A model generated the notes under the pieces. It saw only the letters and a program-made list of their open reading frames with translations. It was not told the origin of the DNA and did not search any database. Source: Nymphaea colorata (taxonomy: Eukaryota; Streptophyta; Magnoliopsida; Nymphaeales; Nymphaeaceae). Taken from it: a DNA stretch of 49,146 nt. The stretch lies in contig NW_022204891.1 in assembly GCF_008831285.2 (NCBI RefSeq), positions 1 to 49,146 on the forward strand. Direction: 5' to 3'. This document shows, in pieces, positions 1 to 9,247 of this stretch (position 1 is the stretch's first letter; every line of letters begins with the position of its first letter). Made by a program: the position numbers and the translations under genes.

Positions 1-135
1 GTGAAGGACAGTCCTGCCCCTCCACCACCGAAGGCCCTGCAGTTTCGAGAAGGGCACCAGCGTCATTTGGACGAGGAGCTAACCCTAGCCGCGGCACGTG
101 AAGACGCGTCTCCCTTGGCCGCCGGTCCCGAATTG

Positions 136-141
136 GTAAGT
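136..141 (+). other. Candidate splice donor GTAAGT in LTR A (left copy)
   Basis: GTAAGT matches the plant 5' splice-site consensus. The same hexamer sits at the equivalent place in the right copy (9242-9247) and in the LTRs of families B, C and F, always followed within about 30-60 bases by CACGTGT-type or CACCTGTC-type motifs. A candidate acceptor (TTTATAG) ends at 2169. Splicing is inferred, not shown. Confidence 0.5.
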
Positions 142-844
142 CTTCCTACCGCGCATCTTGGCCCTCCGTTTCACGTGTCCCACATCTGTCAACCCGCGTC
201 ATACCCTGTCCTCGTAGCCTGCCATGTGTCCTCTCCAGCTCGCTAGCCCCCTCCGAGAATCCCTCTTGGATCACGAGCTCCCAGCCGCATTGTCACCTCC
301 GCCACCTTCCTTTTTGGCATATTTTCCTTTGCGTCAAACCCTAACGCCTCAGCCCTCCATCGCGCCACCTGTCCGCATCCCAGCCATCTCGTGTCCAGTC
401 ATCATCCTACGTGTCTGCCACCTGTCCCCACTAGGTCCCACTTGGAGTCTCGCCCAGTCCACGGGCTGCCACCTCACCTAACCGCGTGCCACCTACACCT
501 GAGCGTTTTGGCAAGTCCCACGCCGCGCGCTCCCCCTTCCCGTTTCTCGCCTACCTCCTCTACCTTCATCTCAACCCTAATCCGCAGCTTATCTCCACCG
601 TTCCTTGCTCCACGTGTCACCCATCCACCGGAGAGAGAGACTCGAAGAATCTCGAGTGCCACCTCCTTGATTGCCTAATCTCCTTAGCAATCAAGCTTGA
701 TCTCTTCCTACCTTCTAGGAAAGTGATCGCCACCTTCCTCTTACTCGCTAGCCGTTCCCTAGCGAGCTACCCTTGCCCGTTGATCTCGACACGTGGCAAG
801 ACCCGACGCACTCACTTGGCTAGACCGCCAAGACCGAGCCCACC

Positions 845-1110
845 TAGCTAGGTCAACCTCACGCGTCATCCAACCTAGGAGTTCACTACCCACATTTGAA
901 CCGAACCCACTTGACCTTAGGACTTAGTCAACCCTCTGACTTTCCGTCTTAGCCCACTAGGTCAACCCTCAAGTTTGACCTAACCTAGTCATCTCGAGCC
1001 TACCTCGAGATTGCCCGAACCCACTTCACCCGGACCCATCACTTGGTCCAGTAGTCAACCTACCTTCTAGAACCCACTATCGCACTCGGTCTCTCTTGAC
1101 CAACTTCCCC
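845..1110 (+). promoter_or_regulatory. Cluster of TTGACC/GGTCAA (W-box-like) motifs in LTR A
   Basis: At least seven copies of TTGACC or its complement GGTCAA/GTCAACC occur in about 260 bp. This motif contains the TTGAC core bound by WRKY factors. Equivalent clusters lie at similar LTR positions in B, C, D and F. It would lie downstream of the TATA box, so any enhancer role would be from transcribed sequence. Confidence 0.45.
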
Positions 1111-2105
1111 GAGCTTAGGCTCAGCCCTAGCCAAACCGCATTGGCCTACCAACGTAGTTAGAACCCTAACATCCCTCCTAACCTCATCTCCCCCCTCGGC
1201 CTACCCTACCTTAACCTCCCTTAACCAGACCGACACTACCCTACTAGAGCCCAGTCGTTGCCGAGCCCAGCCAGCCTTAGTTAGGATTAGGCGTAGCTGT
1301 TCCGTCGGCCACCCTCGTGGTCGACTCTCTTCCGTCGGCACCAGCCGACGCCCGTGGCCGAGCCACACCCGAAGGAAGGCAGGTAGGCGTTGCCGCTTCC
1401 GGCACTCGCCCCCCTCGTCACTCTGCCGGAGTACGTGTAGCAGCAGCAGCGGCACCGGCGCACTCAGACGCGCGCTTCCCACCGTCCTTCCGTCTACGCC
1501 GTCGACACCCGTCTCGCGGCCAGCGTCGGCCGAGCCACCTTGGCCGACTCTCTCTCTACGCCAGCATCGTCGGCGTCCAGCGGCAGACAGGCCGTGCGCT
1601 CCCCGCCGGTCTCCAGCCCGTGTAGCAAGCTCCGAGGAGGCTCGCCTCAAGCGGACTTCTTCGATCCGTAGCTGCAATATCCGAGGCACGGTCTTAGCCT
1701 CGGATCCCTCTCGGACAGCCAAGGAATCACCTTGGCCGGTATCATCTCCTTAACCCCCTTGTAGTTTCGGGTGGGAGTATTTGCTTTTGCATTAGGGACT
1801 TGTTAGTTTGCTTGATTTCCTGTTTTAGCCCGGGCTTAGACCCATCGTCCGTCTCGTGGTACCTCGGAGGCCGTAGGCCAAAGACACGACCACCGCGGGC
1901 CTAGCCGTCCTATTTGGGAAAGGGCGTGGTTTGTTCGTTAGTCGTGGTTTGATTGTGGCTTGTGAGTGAGTTGCGAGTGATTCTTGTATCGAACGCGTTT
2001 GTAAAGCCTCGCATCCGGTTTTAGTTTGATTGTAGTAGGATAAGCCGTAGCTAGGTTTTTGGTAAAGGGTAACCCGCACTTGTATTCCATTTCCTTGGGA
2101 TTTTT

Positions 2106-2132
2106 GCGCCGGGGTCCTGTCCGGTCGGGTAG
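2106..2132 (+). other. Conserved GC-rich U5 block, element A left copy
   Basis: A 27-bp block (GCGCCGGGGT... then ...CGGGTAG) lies about 115 bp before the LTR end. It is nearly identical in families B, C, D and E although the surrounding LTR sequence has diverged. The role is unknown. Confidence 0.7.
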
Positions 2133-2249
2133 ACCTTGTATTTAATTTGCTAGGATTTTTGGTTTATAGATTACCTCAAGGAGACTTGGGAACTAGGACT
2201 CGTGCTTGGTTCGTGCTTTCTAGCCGCAACCGGGTGAGTGCCTAACAAT

Positions 2250-2261
2250 TGGTATCAGAGC
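2250..2261 (+). other. Primer-binding site of A (initiator-Met tRNA)
   Basis: TGGTATCAGAGC starts 2 bases after the LTR end. It is complementary to the 3' end of plant initiator methionine tRNA, the usual minus-strand primer of plant LTR retrotransposons. Confidence 0.95.
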
Positions 2262-2482
2262 TACCTTGGGGTATATTCCGTTGGTTTGAGCACCCGAAGA
2301 CTGAAGAATCGGCTTCACCAAAGGTAGCTTGTTCGGTTTTCTTGTCAGAGTGCAGATTAGGCAGTGGTTTTCTTGCTGGCATTTCGGTTTTCAATCAGTA
2401 GCCAGATTCGGTCTTCTAGTGTTCACGGTTTCCGTATATTAGTGTTGTTCTAGGCTTCGCTTGCTCACCTTTAGCAAGTGTA

Positions 2483-2573
2483 GGGCTGTACGCCTTGTAC
2501 ACCCGAGGGTAGCCAAGCTTGAGGTGCGTCGCCGAGACACCAGGCGGGTGTGGCGATTTAGGCTCCTTGAGCC
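2483..2573 (+). other. Structured leader RNA module, element A
   Basis: Three stem-loops lie in the untranslated leader between primer site and gag. Hairpin 1 is TGTAC-GCCTT-GTACA, extended by GGG/CCC around a bulged C (2483-2504). Hairpin 2 has outer stem TCGCC/GGCGA (2529-2533, 2552-2556), a bulge GAG, inner stem ACACC/GGTGT and loop AGGCG (2542-2546). After TTTA comes hairpin 3, GGCTC-CTT-GAGCC (2561-2573). The same order and spacing occur in B (16233-16324) and, on the other strand, in D (34990-34897), with compensating base changes. This points to a packaging, dimerisation or translation signal. Confidence 0.75.
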
Positions 2574-2815
2574 CGGCCGAGAGCGAAGCGGGACTGCCGA
2601 GGCGCTAAGGCGTAGTGCGGCAGTAGGCGGGCCAACCCGACTCCCTTGCCTTAGAACGCACGCGGCATCAGCGGCAGCGGCAGCGTGCAGAGGGCAGATT
2701 CAATCTAGATAGGCCAGCATAGCTTAAGAGTGGCAGTGTTTCAGTTTTGGGAAAAGTAGGTCAGCGTAGTTTAGGTATCGTTACAGTGTTGCCTTGGCGG
2801 TTTCAAGCCATCCAA

Positions 2816-5800
2816 ATGGCCAAATCCAAGAAGAACCTCAACGTTGAGGAAGGCACCGCCGATGAGGGCCAAACTGAGGCACCTCATCCCTCTGAATCCG
2901 TAGAGATTCAAGAACCCCTTGCCGGTCGCATCCTACAACTAGAGCGGGACTTTAACCGCTGGAAAAGAGAGATGCACAACATGGACCAGCAACGTAGAAA
3001 TGAGGCCGTCCGTCGAGAGGAAGAACAACAACGTGAAACCAATGAGATGAAGGGCATGCTTAAAGCGATTACAGCCCACCTCAACATTGGTACAGATCGA
3101 CCCACCTCGGACCCCTCCACATCAGGTCGAGACAAGGGCAAGGGCAGATATGTGGAAGCGGATACGCATGACGCTTCACATTTAGGCACCCCTCGTGAAG
3201 GTGCCGGAAGGGGCAGAATGCACCCACCGCCGGATCGCACTCAACAAGAGATGCGAGGTTCCTTCCAACAGCAACGCATTGGCAATCATAGCCAAAGCCG
3301 AAGCTTTTATGGCTCGGAAGGAGAGGAGGGTGAATCTCCTCAAAGAGAACGAAGAAGAACCAACTCTCGTCAAGAAGAAAGAAGAACCCCCACGGTTAGA
3401 TACGAGTTTCCGAAGTTTAATGGGGAAGGTCTAAGAGAGTGGCTCTTCATGGCAGAGCGTTACTTTGTTTGCCATCGTATCCCGGATGAGGAATGGATAG
3501 AGATAGCGGCCGCCAATACCACAGGCGAAGCCACTACCCAATATCTCTGGTTTGACCATAAAACTAGAGATCCAACTTGGGAGAAGTTCAAAGCGAGCTT
3601 CCAACTCCGATTCGGTGACTCCACCTATTTGGACTACGACGAAGACTTGAAGAAGTTAGTCCAAAGAACGACCGTGCCAGCCTACCACAAAGAGTTCATC
3701 CGTTTGGCTAGCCGAGTCCAATGGACCGAGAAGGCGCTTATTGGAGCCTTCAAGGGTGGATTAAAACAAGAGGTTGTCCTCGAAATGAAAGTCCAGAACT
3801 ATGACACCCTCGAAGAATGTTTTGCCATGGCGCGAATATGTGAGGAGCGCCTAGAGGAGAAGCGAGCCCTAAAAAGGACTCGCAAATTTGACAAGCAGAA
3901 GAAGAAACCAGCGTTCTCTTCTAGCTCACGGCCCAGGGGTAATGAATCAACTCCCTACCCACCTCGACGGGAGTTCAGGGCCGATACAAGATCTGGTAGG
4001 AACCCCCCTACCCGCTATCTCACACCGAAGCAAATTGAAGAGTATAGACGAAAAGGCTTATGCTATCGTTGTGAGGCCAAATGGGATAAGAACCATCAAT
4101 GCAAATCCTTCTTCCATGTAATGGTGGTCAGTGATCCCGAATACAGCAACAGCTCGGATAGTGACTCATCCTCGAGTTCACCTTCCAGCTCTAGCTCCTC
4201 TTCTGAGGAAGAGGAGAGAACAAGGAGAAAGGCCAAGAGGCCGGAAAAGGCAGAAACGAAGAAAGAAGAGGCTCCAAAAGCCGAAGGCAAACCCGAAGAG
4301 GGTGAGTCTCTTCACACCATGCAAGACCCCCACAAGCCCAACGCCATGCGAGTATTTGGGCGTATCAACGGGCAAAAAGTTTTGATTTTGCTTGATTGTG
4401 GAGCAACGAACAACTTCCTAACCGAGGAAGCGGCTCAAAGATGCAATGTTGCCTTGCAACCAAGTAAACCCCAAACGATTGTCGTGGGAGGGGGCCACCG
4501 GCTGAAGTGCATGCACGAGGTTAAGGACATGGAGGTCACCATCAAGAAACGCACCTTCAAAGTTGACTCGTTGGTCATACCCTTGGATGGAGTCGACTTA
4601 GTCCTAGGCATGTCTTGGTTCTTATCGTGGAAAGATATCCACTGGGACGTCAAGAATTTCTCTATGACGTTCATTCCAGAGCTTGATGGGGAGCCCATCA
4701 CGTTGCAAGGACTAGCCAGCATGACAAGTCCTAAGGCCGCCCTGCGTTGCCTCGACCAGGAGCAGCCCGCTTGCTGGGTCCTTACGCTAGCTACAGATGT
4801 TCCGGGATCGGATGAGACGATTGAAGAACCGATCCCACCCTCAATTCAGAATGTATTGAATGAGTTCCCGGAAATATTTGCGGAACCAAAAAGCCTACCT
4901 CCTCAAAGGGCCTATGACCACCGCATAGTACTCACGCAAGGAGCGGAGCCTGTAAACGTCAGGCCTTATCGGTATGGGTATAGTCAGAAGGCGGAAATTG
5001 AACGCCTCGTAAAAGAGATGCTCCATGATGGTATCATCCGTCCGAGCTGTAGTCTGTTCTCTTCCCCAGTCCTTTTGGTGAAGAAGAAAGACAACACATG
5101 GAGATTTTGTATAGACTACAGAGCATTGAACGAGGTAACCGTCAAGGATCGGCACCCAATACCGGTCATAGATGAGTTGTTGGATGAGCTCGCCGGCGCC
5201 ACAATCTTTTCAAAGATAGACCTTCGCGCTGGCTATCATCAAATAAGAATGCAAGGCGAAGATATATTAAAGACTGCTTTCCGTACGCACGATGGGCATT
5301 ACGAATTCTTAGTAATGCCATTTGGTTTAACAAACGCACCAGCCACCTTTCAGAGGTGCATGAACGACGTGTTTCGAGAGCACCTACGCAGTTTTATCTT
5401 GGTCTTCTTTGACGACATCCTCATCTACAGCCAGAGTGAGGAAAAGCATCGGGAACACTTGAGCATAACGCTAAGCATATTGAAGGAACATCAGCTTTTT
5501 GCGAAGATGTCCAAGTGTAGCTTTGGACAATCTTCCATAGGGTATCTCGGGCACATTGTGTCGCGAGAAGGGGTTCGGGCAGACCCCGAAAAATTGCAAG
5601 CCATGGAGAAATGGCCACTGCCCAAAGATCTAAAGGGTCTACGAGGCTTCCTTGGACTCACAGGGTACTACAGGAGGTTTATACAAGGATATGGAATTAT
5701 CGCACAACCTCTAACCCAAATGCTAAAAAAGGGAGCTTTTCAGTGGACAGAGAAATCTAAGGTCGCATTTGACAAACTCAAATCGGCCTTGATGACCGCT

Positions 5801-7960
5801 CCAGTTTTGACACTCCCCGACTTCACTAAGACCTTTACCATTGAAACCGATGCATGTGAAGTTGGCGTTGGGGCCGTACTCGGCCAAGAGGGTCATCCCA
5901 TCGCATACATGTCGAAGGCCCTAACCAGTAGGGCGAAACCTCTCTCAACGTATGAGAAGGAATTGCTTGCCATTGTAATTGCGGTGGAGAAATGGCGTCC
6001 CTATCTGATTGGACGCAGATTCATAGTAAGGACCGATCAGAATAGTTTGAGATACATGCTTAAGCAACGTGTATCCACCCCCACACAACAACGCTGGTTA
6101 GCTAAGCTTTTGGGGTACGATTTCGAGATCGAATACAAGAAAGGTCCTGAAAATAAGGCAGCGGATTCCCTATCACGCCTTACCGAACAATTCATGACAC
6201 TGTCAGTGGTGGAAACCAACTTATGGGTACGATTGGCCAACGATCAAGATAATGACCAATCGACCAAATTACTTAAGGCTGCAGAAAAGCAGAATCCGGG
6301 TTCCATCCCTTTACATTCGGTAAAAGGGGATCTTCTTTTTAGGAAGGGTCGGGCTGTTGTCCCTCCTAATTCAGAGCTGAAACAAGAGCTTCTGCAGCAC
6401 TTCCATGACTCGCCTGCTGCAGGACACGAAGGGGTCGCTAAGACCGTGAGTAGAGTCAAGGCCCAGTTCTGGTGGCGAGGACTGAAGGCCGATGTGCAAA
6501 GATACATCCGTCAGTGCAAGATTTGCCAAAGGGAGAAATACGAGGCAATCAAGCCTCCAAGTCACCTAAATCCACTCCCAATTCCTACAAGACCATGGAC
6601 GGATATCACCATGGATTTCATTGATGCTATGCCTCGCTCAGAAGGAAAAGAGGCAATACTAGTTGTGGTTGATAGGCTGTCTAAATACAGCCACTTTGCA
6701 CCATTGCCACGACTGTACCAAGGGCCAATGGTGGCTCACGTCTTCCAGGAGTACGTTGGAAAACTCCACGGGATGCCTCAGACGATCATCTGCGACAGAG
6801 ACTCTACTTTCATGAGCGCGTTCTGGAAAGAGTATATGAAGACGTTAGGTACAGAACTTCGGTTCAGCACTGCCCATCACCCGCAAACCGACGGGCAAAG
6901 CGAGATTGTGAATCGGTCTCTCGAGACTTATCTCAGATGCTTCGCGGGAGAAAGACCTAATTCATGGGTCAAATACTTACCCTGGGCCGAGTGGTCTTAC
7001 AACACGAGTTGGCACTCGTCGGTAGGGATGACTCCCTATGAGGCAGTCTACGGTTTTCCACCTCCGGCCATTCCAACTTATGAAGGAGGTAGCACCTTAG
7101 AGGATAATGTGGACTGCGAACTGCGCACCAGAGAGGAGGTCCTTAACTCCTTAAAACAGAATTTGATTAAAGCGCAGAATCGAATGAAGCAAGTCTACGA
7201 TAAAGGTAGACAAGACCGAGCATTCGAAGAAGGGCAGTACGTATGGTTGAAGAGGCTTCCTCTGAAGCAGAAGTCTCTAATGGGGCAGCCATACTCGAAA
7301 CTTCTGCCGCGTTACTATGGGCCATATCCCATATTACAGAAAGTCGGCAAGGCCGCATACCGATTGGGATTGCCCATTGAGGCACAAGTCCACCCTGTGT
7401 TTCATATCTCTCGCTTGAAACCACATCAAGGCGAGATACCGACTACCGTGGAACATGTGCCGGACCAGTTGCCGACGCCTTACAGAATTTTAAAGCACAG
7501 ATATACAAGAAGGCAAGGCAGAACAAGGCATGAAGTATTGGTCGAGTGGGAAGGCCCCGACCAAGGAACCTCTTGGGAGGAATTTGGGTCAGTTGCTCAT
7601 CGTTTTCCCTCTTCCAGCGCTCGAGGACAAGCGCAAGGTAGGGAGGGGGAATCTGTTACGGACCTACCAGATGGTCCAGACCCAGGCGAGGCCGAACAGC
7701 CCGAGCCAAGCATTAGGCGTAGAAGAGCGTCAGATTTGTGGGCTCGGTCCTTGCATCAGTTAGCCGAGGAAACTCCCAAGGAGGCTAACGACGCACCAGG
7801 TCAGGTTGCAGTGGGAGGAGCGGGAGGAGCAGCCAAGTCCGCAACGGTGCTCGAACAGGATGAACCTCAGGGTCACACTGAACCAGTTGTAGAACTCACC
7901 GAGCGTAGGCTAGACGCACCCAAATCGAGTTCGACTTTCTCAACCCGCGAGGTCGTCTAA
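2816..7960 (+). CDS. gag-pol: Gag-pol polyprotein of element A (chromovirus)
   Basis: A single unbroken frame of 1714 codons. I start at ATG 2816 (MAKSKK) because family B has its ATG at the same point; upstream only a TTG start exists in frame. Order: coiled N-terminus; Gag domain (~205-320); CCHC knuckle CYRC...HQC (416-429); Ser/acidic linker; aspartic protease with D527 in LLDCGAT; reverse transcriptase with FFDD (D866, D867); RNase H (TDACEVGVGAVL); integrase with an HHCC zinc region from ~1195 and D1267, D1327, E1363 (exact 35-residue D-E spacing); GPY region; chromodomain (~1554-1600). The protease triad reads D-C-G where B and F have D-S-G, so maturation may be impaired. The last ~100 residues lie inside the 3' LTR. 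It encodes capsid, maturation, cDNA synthesis and integration functions. Confidence 0.95.
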   Translation: MAKSKKNLNVEEGTADEGQTEAPHPSESVEIQEPLAGRILQLERDFNRWKREMHNMDQQRRNEAVRREEEQQRETNEMKGMLKAITAHLNIGTDRPTSDPSTSGRDKGKGRYVEADTHDASHLGTPREGAGRGRMHPPPDRTQQEMRGSFQQQRIGNHSQSRSFYGSEGEEGESPQRERRRTNSRQEERRTPTVRYEFPKFNGEGLREWLFMAERYFVCHRIPDEEWIEIAAANTTGEATTQYLWFDHKTRDPTWEKFKASFQLRFGDSTYLDYDEDLKKLVQRTTVPAYHKEFIRLASRVQWTEKALIGAFKGGLKQEVVLEMKVQNYDTLEECFAMARICEERLEEKRALKRTRKFDKQKKKPAFSSSSRPRGNESTPYPPRREFRADTRSGRNPPTRYLTPKQIEEYRRKGLCYRCEAKWDKNHQCKSFFHVMVVSDPEYSNSSDSDSSSSSPSSSSSSSEEEERTRRKAKRPEKAETKKEEAPKAEGKPEEGESLHTMQDPHKPNAMRVFGRINGQKVLILLDCGATNNFLTEEAAQRCNVALQPSKPQTIVVGGGHRLKCMHEVKDMEVTIKKRTFKVDSLVIPLDGVDLVLGMSWFLSWKDIHWDVKNFSMTFIPELDGEPITLQGLASMTSPKAALRCLDQEQPACWVLTLATDVPGSDETIEEPIPPSIQNVLNEFPEIFAEPKSLPPQRAYDHRIVLTQGAEPVNVRPYRYGYSQKAEIERLVKEMLHDGIIRPSCSLFSSPVLLVKKKDNTWRFCIDYRALNEVTVKDRHPIPVIDELLDELAGATIFSKIDLRAGYHQIRMQGEDILKTAFRTHDGHYEFLVMPFGLTNAPATFQRCMNDVFREHLRSFILVFFDDILIYSQSEEKHREHLSITLSILKEHQLFAKMSKCSFGQSSIGYLGHIVSREGVRADPEKLQAMEKWPLPKDLKGLRGFLGLTGYYRRFIQGYGIIAQPLTQMLKKGAFQWTEKSKVAFDKLKSALMTAPVLTLPDFTKTFTIETDACEVGVGAVLGQEGHPIAYMSKALTSRAKPLSTYEKELLAIVIAVEKWRPYLIGRRFIVRTDQNSLRYMLKQRVSTPTQQRWLAKLLGYDFEIEYKKGPENKAADSLSRLTEQFMTLSVVETNLWVRLANDQDNDQSTKLLKAAEKQNPGSIPLHSVKGDLLFRKGRAVVPPNSELKQELLQHFHDSPAAGHEGVAKTVSRVKAQFWWRGLKADVQRYIRQCKICQREKYEAIKPPSHLNPLPIPTRPWTDITMDFIDAMPRSEGKEAILVVVDRLSKYSHFAPLPRLYQGPMVAHVFQEYVGKLHGMPQTIICDRDSTFMSAFWKEYMKTLGTELRFSTAHHPQTDGQSEIVNRSLETYLRCFAGERPNSWVKYLPWAEWSYNTSWHSSVGMTPYEAVYGFPPPAIPTYEGGSTLEDNVDCELRTREEVLNSLKQNLIKAQNRMKQVYDKGRQDRAFEEGQYVWLKRLPLKQKSLMGQPYSKLLPRYYGPYPILQKVGKAAYRLGLPIEAQVHPVFHISRLKPHQGEIPTTVEHVPDQLPTPYRILKHRYTRRQGRTRHEVLVEWEGPDQGTSWEEFGSVAHRFPSSSARGQAQGREGESVTDLPDGPDPGEAEQPEPSIRRRRASDLWARSLHQLAEETPKEANDAPGQVAVGGAGGAAKSATVLEQDEPQGHTEPVVELTERRLDAPKSSSTFSTREVV
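7641..7651 (+). other. Polypurine tract of A
   Basis: GGGAGGGGGAA lies 2 bases before the 3' LTR start (TGTTACGG at 7654) and is the plus-strand primer. It is also translated, because gag-pol continues into the LTR. Confidence 0.9.
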
Positions 7961-8023
7961 GACCAAAGGTCTTAAGCGAATGGCTCGGTCAACCAGACCG
8001 AGCCCTTATACTCCAAATGCGAA

Positions 8024-8043
8024 GTGAGGGCGCTTACCCTCAC
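8024..8043 (+). other. U3 hairpin 1, LTR A
   Basis: GTGAGGG, loop CGCTTA, CCCTCAC: a perfect 7-bp stem, flanked by GAA and GAGGTCCCC. It lies just after the gag-pol stop, so in the 3' untranslated region of the genomic RNA. B, C and D have the same hairpin with compensating stem changes and a 6-base loop starting CG. Confidence 0.75.
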
Positions 8044-8174
8044 GAGGTCCCCCTCCTTGGGCTCGCAAGGTTCAAGGAGTCGTTTAGCACTTAGGCGTTT
8101 ATTTTAACTTTAGTACTTAGCTTTTGTTAACTCGTTTTTACTTGGCGCCTTTGAGATTCGAAGTCAAGACCTAA

Positions 8175-8194
8175 GCCGGCGGGTTGTGCCGAGC
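8175..8194 (+). other. U3 hairpin 2 (GGGTTGT loop), LTR A
   Basis: GCCGGC, loop GGGTTGT, GCCGAGC; the stem is imperfect. The 7-base loop is identical in B, C and D, where the stems differ in sequence. Confidence 0.55.
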
Positions 8195-8259
8195 GCCTTG
8201 AGCTTTTTAGATTTTGGATTGGGATCCGCGCGTGATAATCCCGGATCACTTTCTCTTTG

Positions 8260-8267
8260 TATATATT
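8260..8267 (+). promoter_or_regulatory. TATA box of LTR A
   Basis: TATATATT lies 606 bp from the LTR start. TATA-like motifs occur at 535-615 bp in the LTRs of B, C, D and F, which supports this as the core promoter. Confidence 0.65.
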
Positions 8268-9241
8268 GTATTGGATCCTTTGTAATTGTATCTAAGAAAT
8301 CATATTTTGGCTCATTTGCGAGTTTCGGCTCTCTCTCCTCACCGAGGAATCCATCTCTTCGACCCCCTCTCTCTACCCGAGTTAGGAGCGTCTCCACCCA
8401 TCGAATCCCCTTGCCCCCGTCGTCCGTGTTGACCTCGGCCTCAAGGAAGACAAACCAGGCGGATCCCTTCCCACCGACGGTGATCCCTCCTCGTCCACGC
8501 TTGCCTCTACGAAGAAGATCAACAGCCCGAACATTGGTGCCTTCCCCTTGAACACGAAGGAGAAGAAAGGCTGAGTTCGGCACAAGAGAAGATCGAAGTC
8601 CCCAAGGCTTCGATTCGACGGCTTAACAAGGTTAGTACTCGGATCATTGAACTCTTCCATTCGGCTTGGAGTTGTTCGCTTCCGGAGCCTCACCCGCGAC
8701 CTAGGCCCCTTGCTCGGCATACCCGAGTGACTGGTTTGAGGATCTACGGTGCCCCTCCCTTGGTGCACTCTCTTCCCCGCTTGGAATCGGTTTTCTATCC
8801 GTAGGAACCAACCCAAGCCACCCCTCACGGTACACGACGGCTGCCTCAACAAAAAGATCACTTCCACCGTCGGCTCCAAATTGAAGTTGGCAAGAAATCC
8901 AGCGGCTTGAAGGACTCAAAATCACGGTTCAATATCGAGGTTTGGGCCTCTAAACCACTTCATTGGAATCGCCTCTTCGTGCTGATCAACATAGTCAAAT
9001 TTGGGCAAATTCGGCCCGTGAGAAGATAGAAATCGCCTCGGCCGGAATTCTGGTCGGAGCTAAGATGCCGCTGCAACTTCCGGCGTCACCCATTGTTCCC
9101 GGCGTGAAGGACAGTCCTGCCCCTCCGCCACCGACGGCCCCTGCAGATTCGAGAAGGGCACCAGCGTCATTGGGACGAGGAGCTAACCCTAGCCGCGGCG
9201 CGTGAAGAAACGCGTCTCCCTTGGCCGCCGGTCCCGAATTG

Positions 9242-9247
9242 GTAAGT
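9242..9247 (+). other. Candidate splice donor in right LTR A
   Basis: GTAAGT, 1,588 bp into the LTR, equivalent to 136-141 of the left copy. Pairing with the acceptor-like TATAG ending at 11290 would give an intron of about 2.05 kb. Confidence 0.5.

Larger units (their letters stand above)
1..2247 (+). repeat. 5' LTR of element A (3' part only)
   Basis: This matches 9104-11368 of the right LTR and ends in CCTAACA immediately before the primer-binding site. It lacks the TATA region, which lies off-window. It contains a GTAAGT donor-like site (136-141), a CACGTG- and TTGACC-rich middle section, a GC-rich conserved block (2106-2132) and a TATAG acceptor-like site ending at 2169. Short open frames here are not shared between LTR copies and are not called as genes. 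Confidence 0.95.

Noticed and set aside
8164-8583. Open frames of 100-190 codons within LTRs on both strands (for example 9221-9784, 10396-10842, 25814-26275)
   Set aside because: They lie in GC-rich non-coding LTR sequence, shift frame or stop between the two LTR copies of the same element, and show no recognisable domain.
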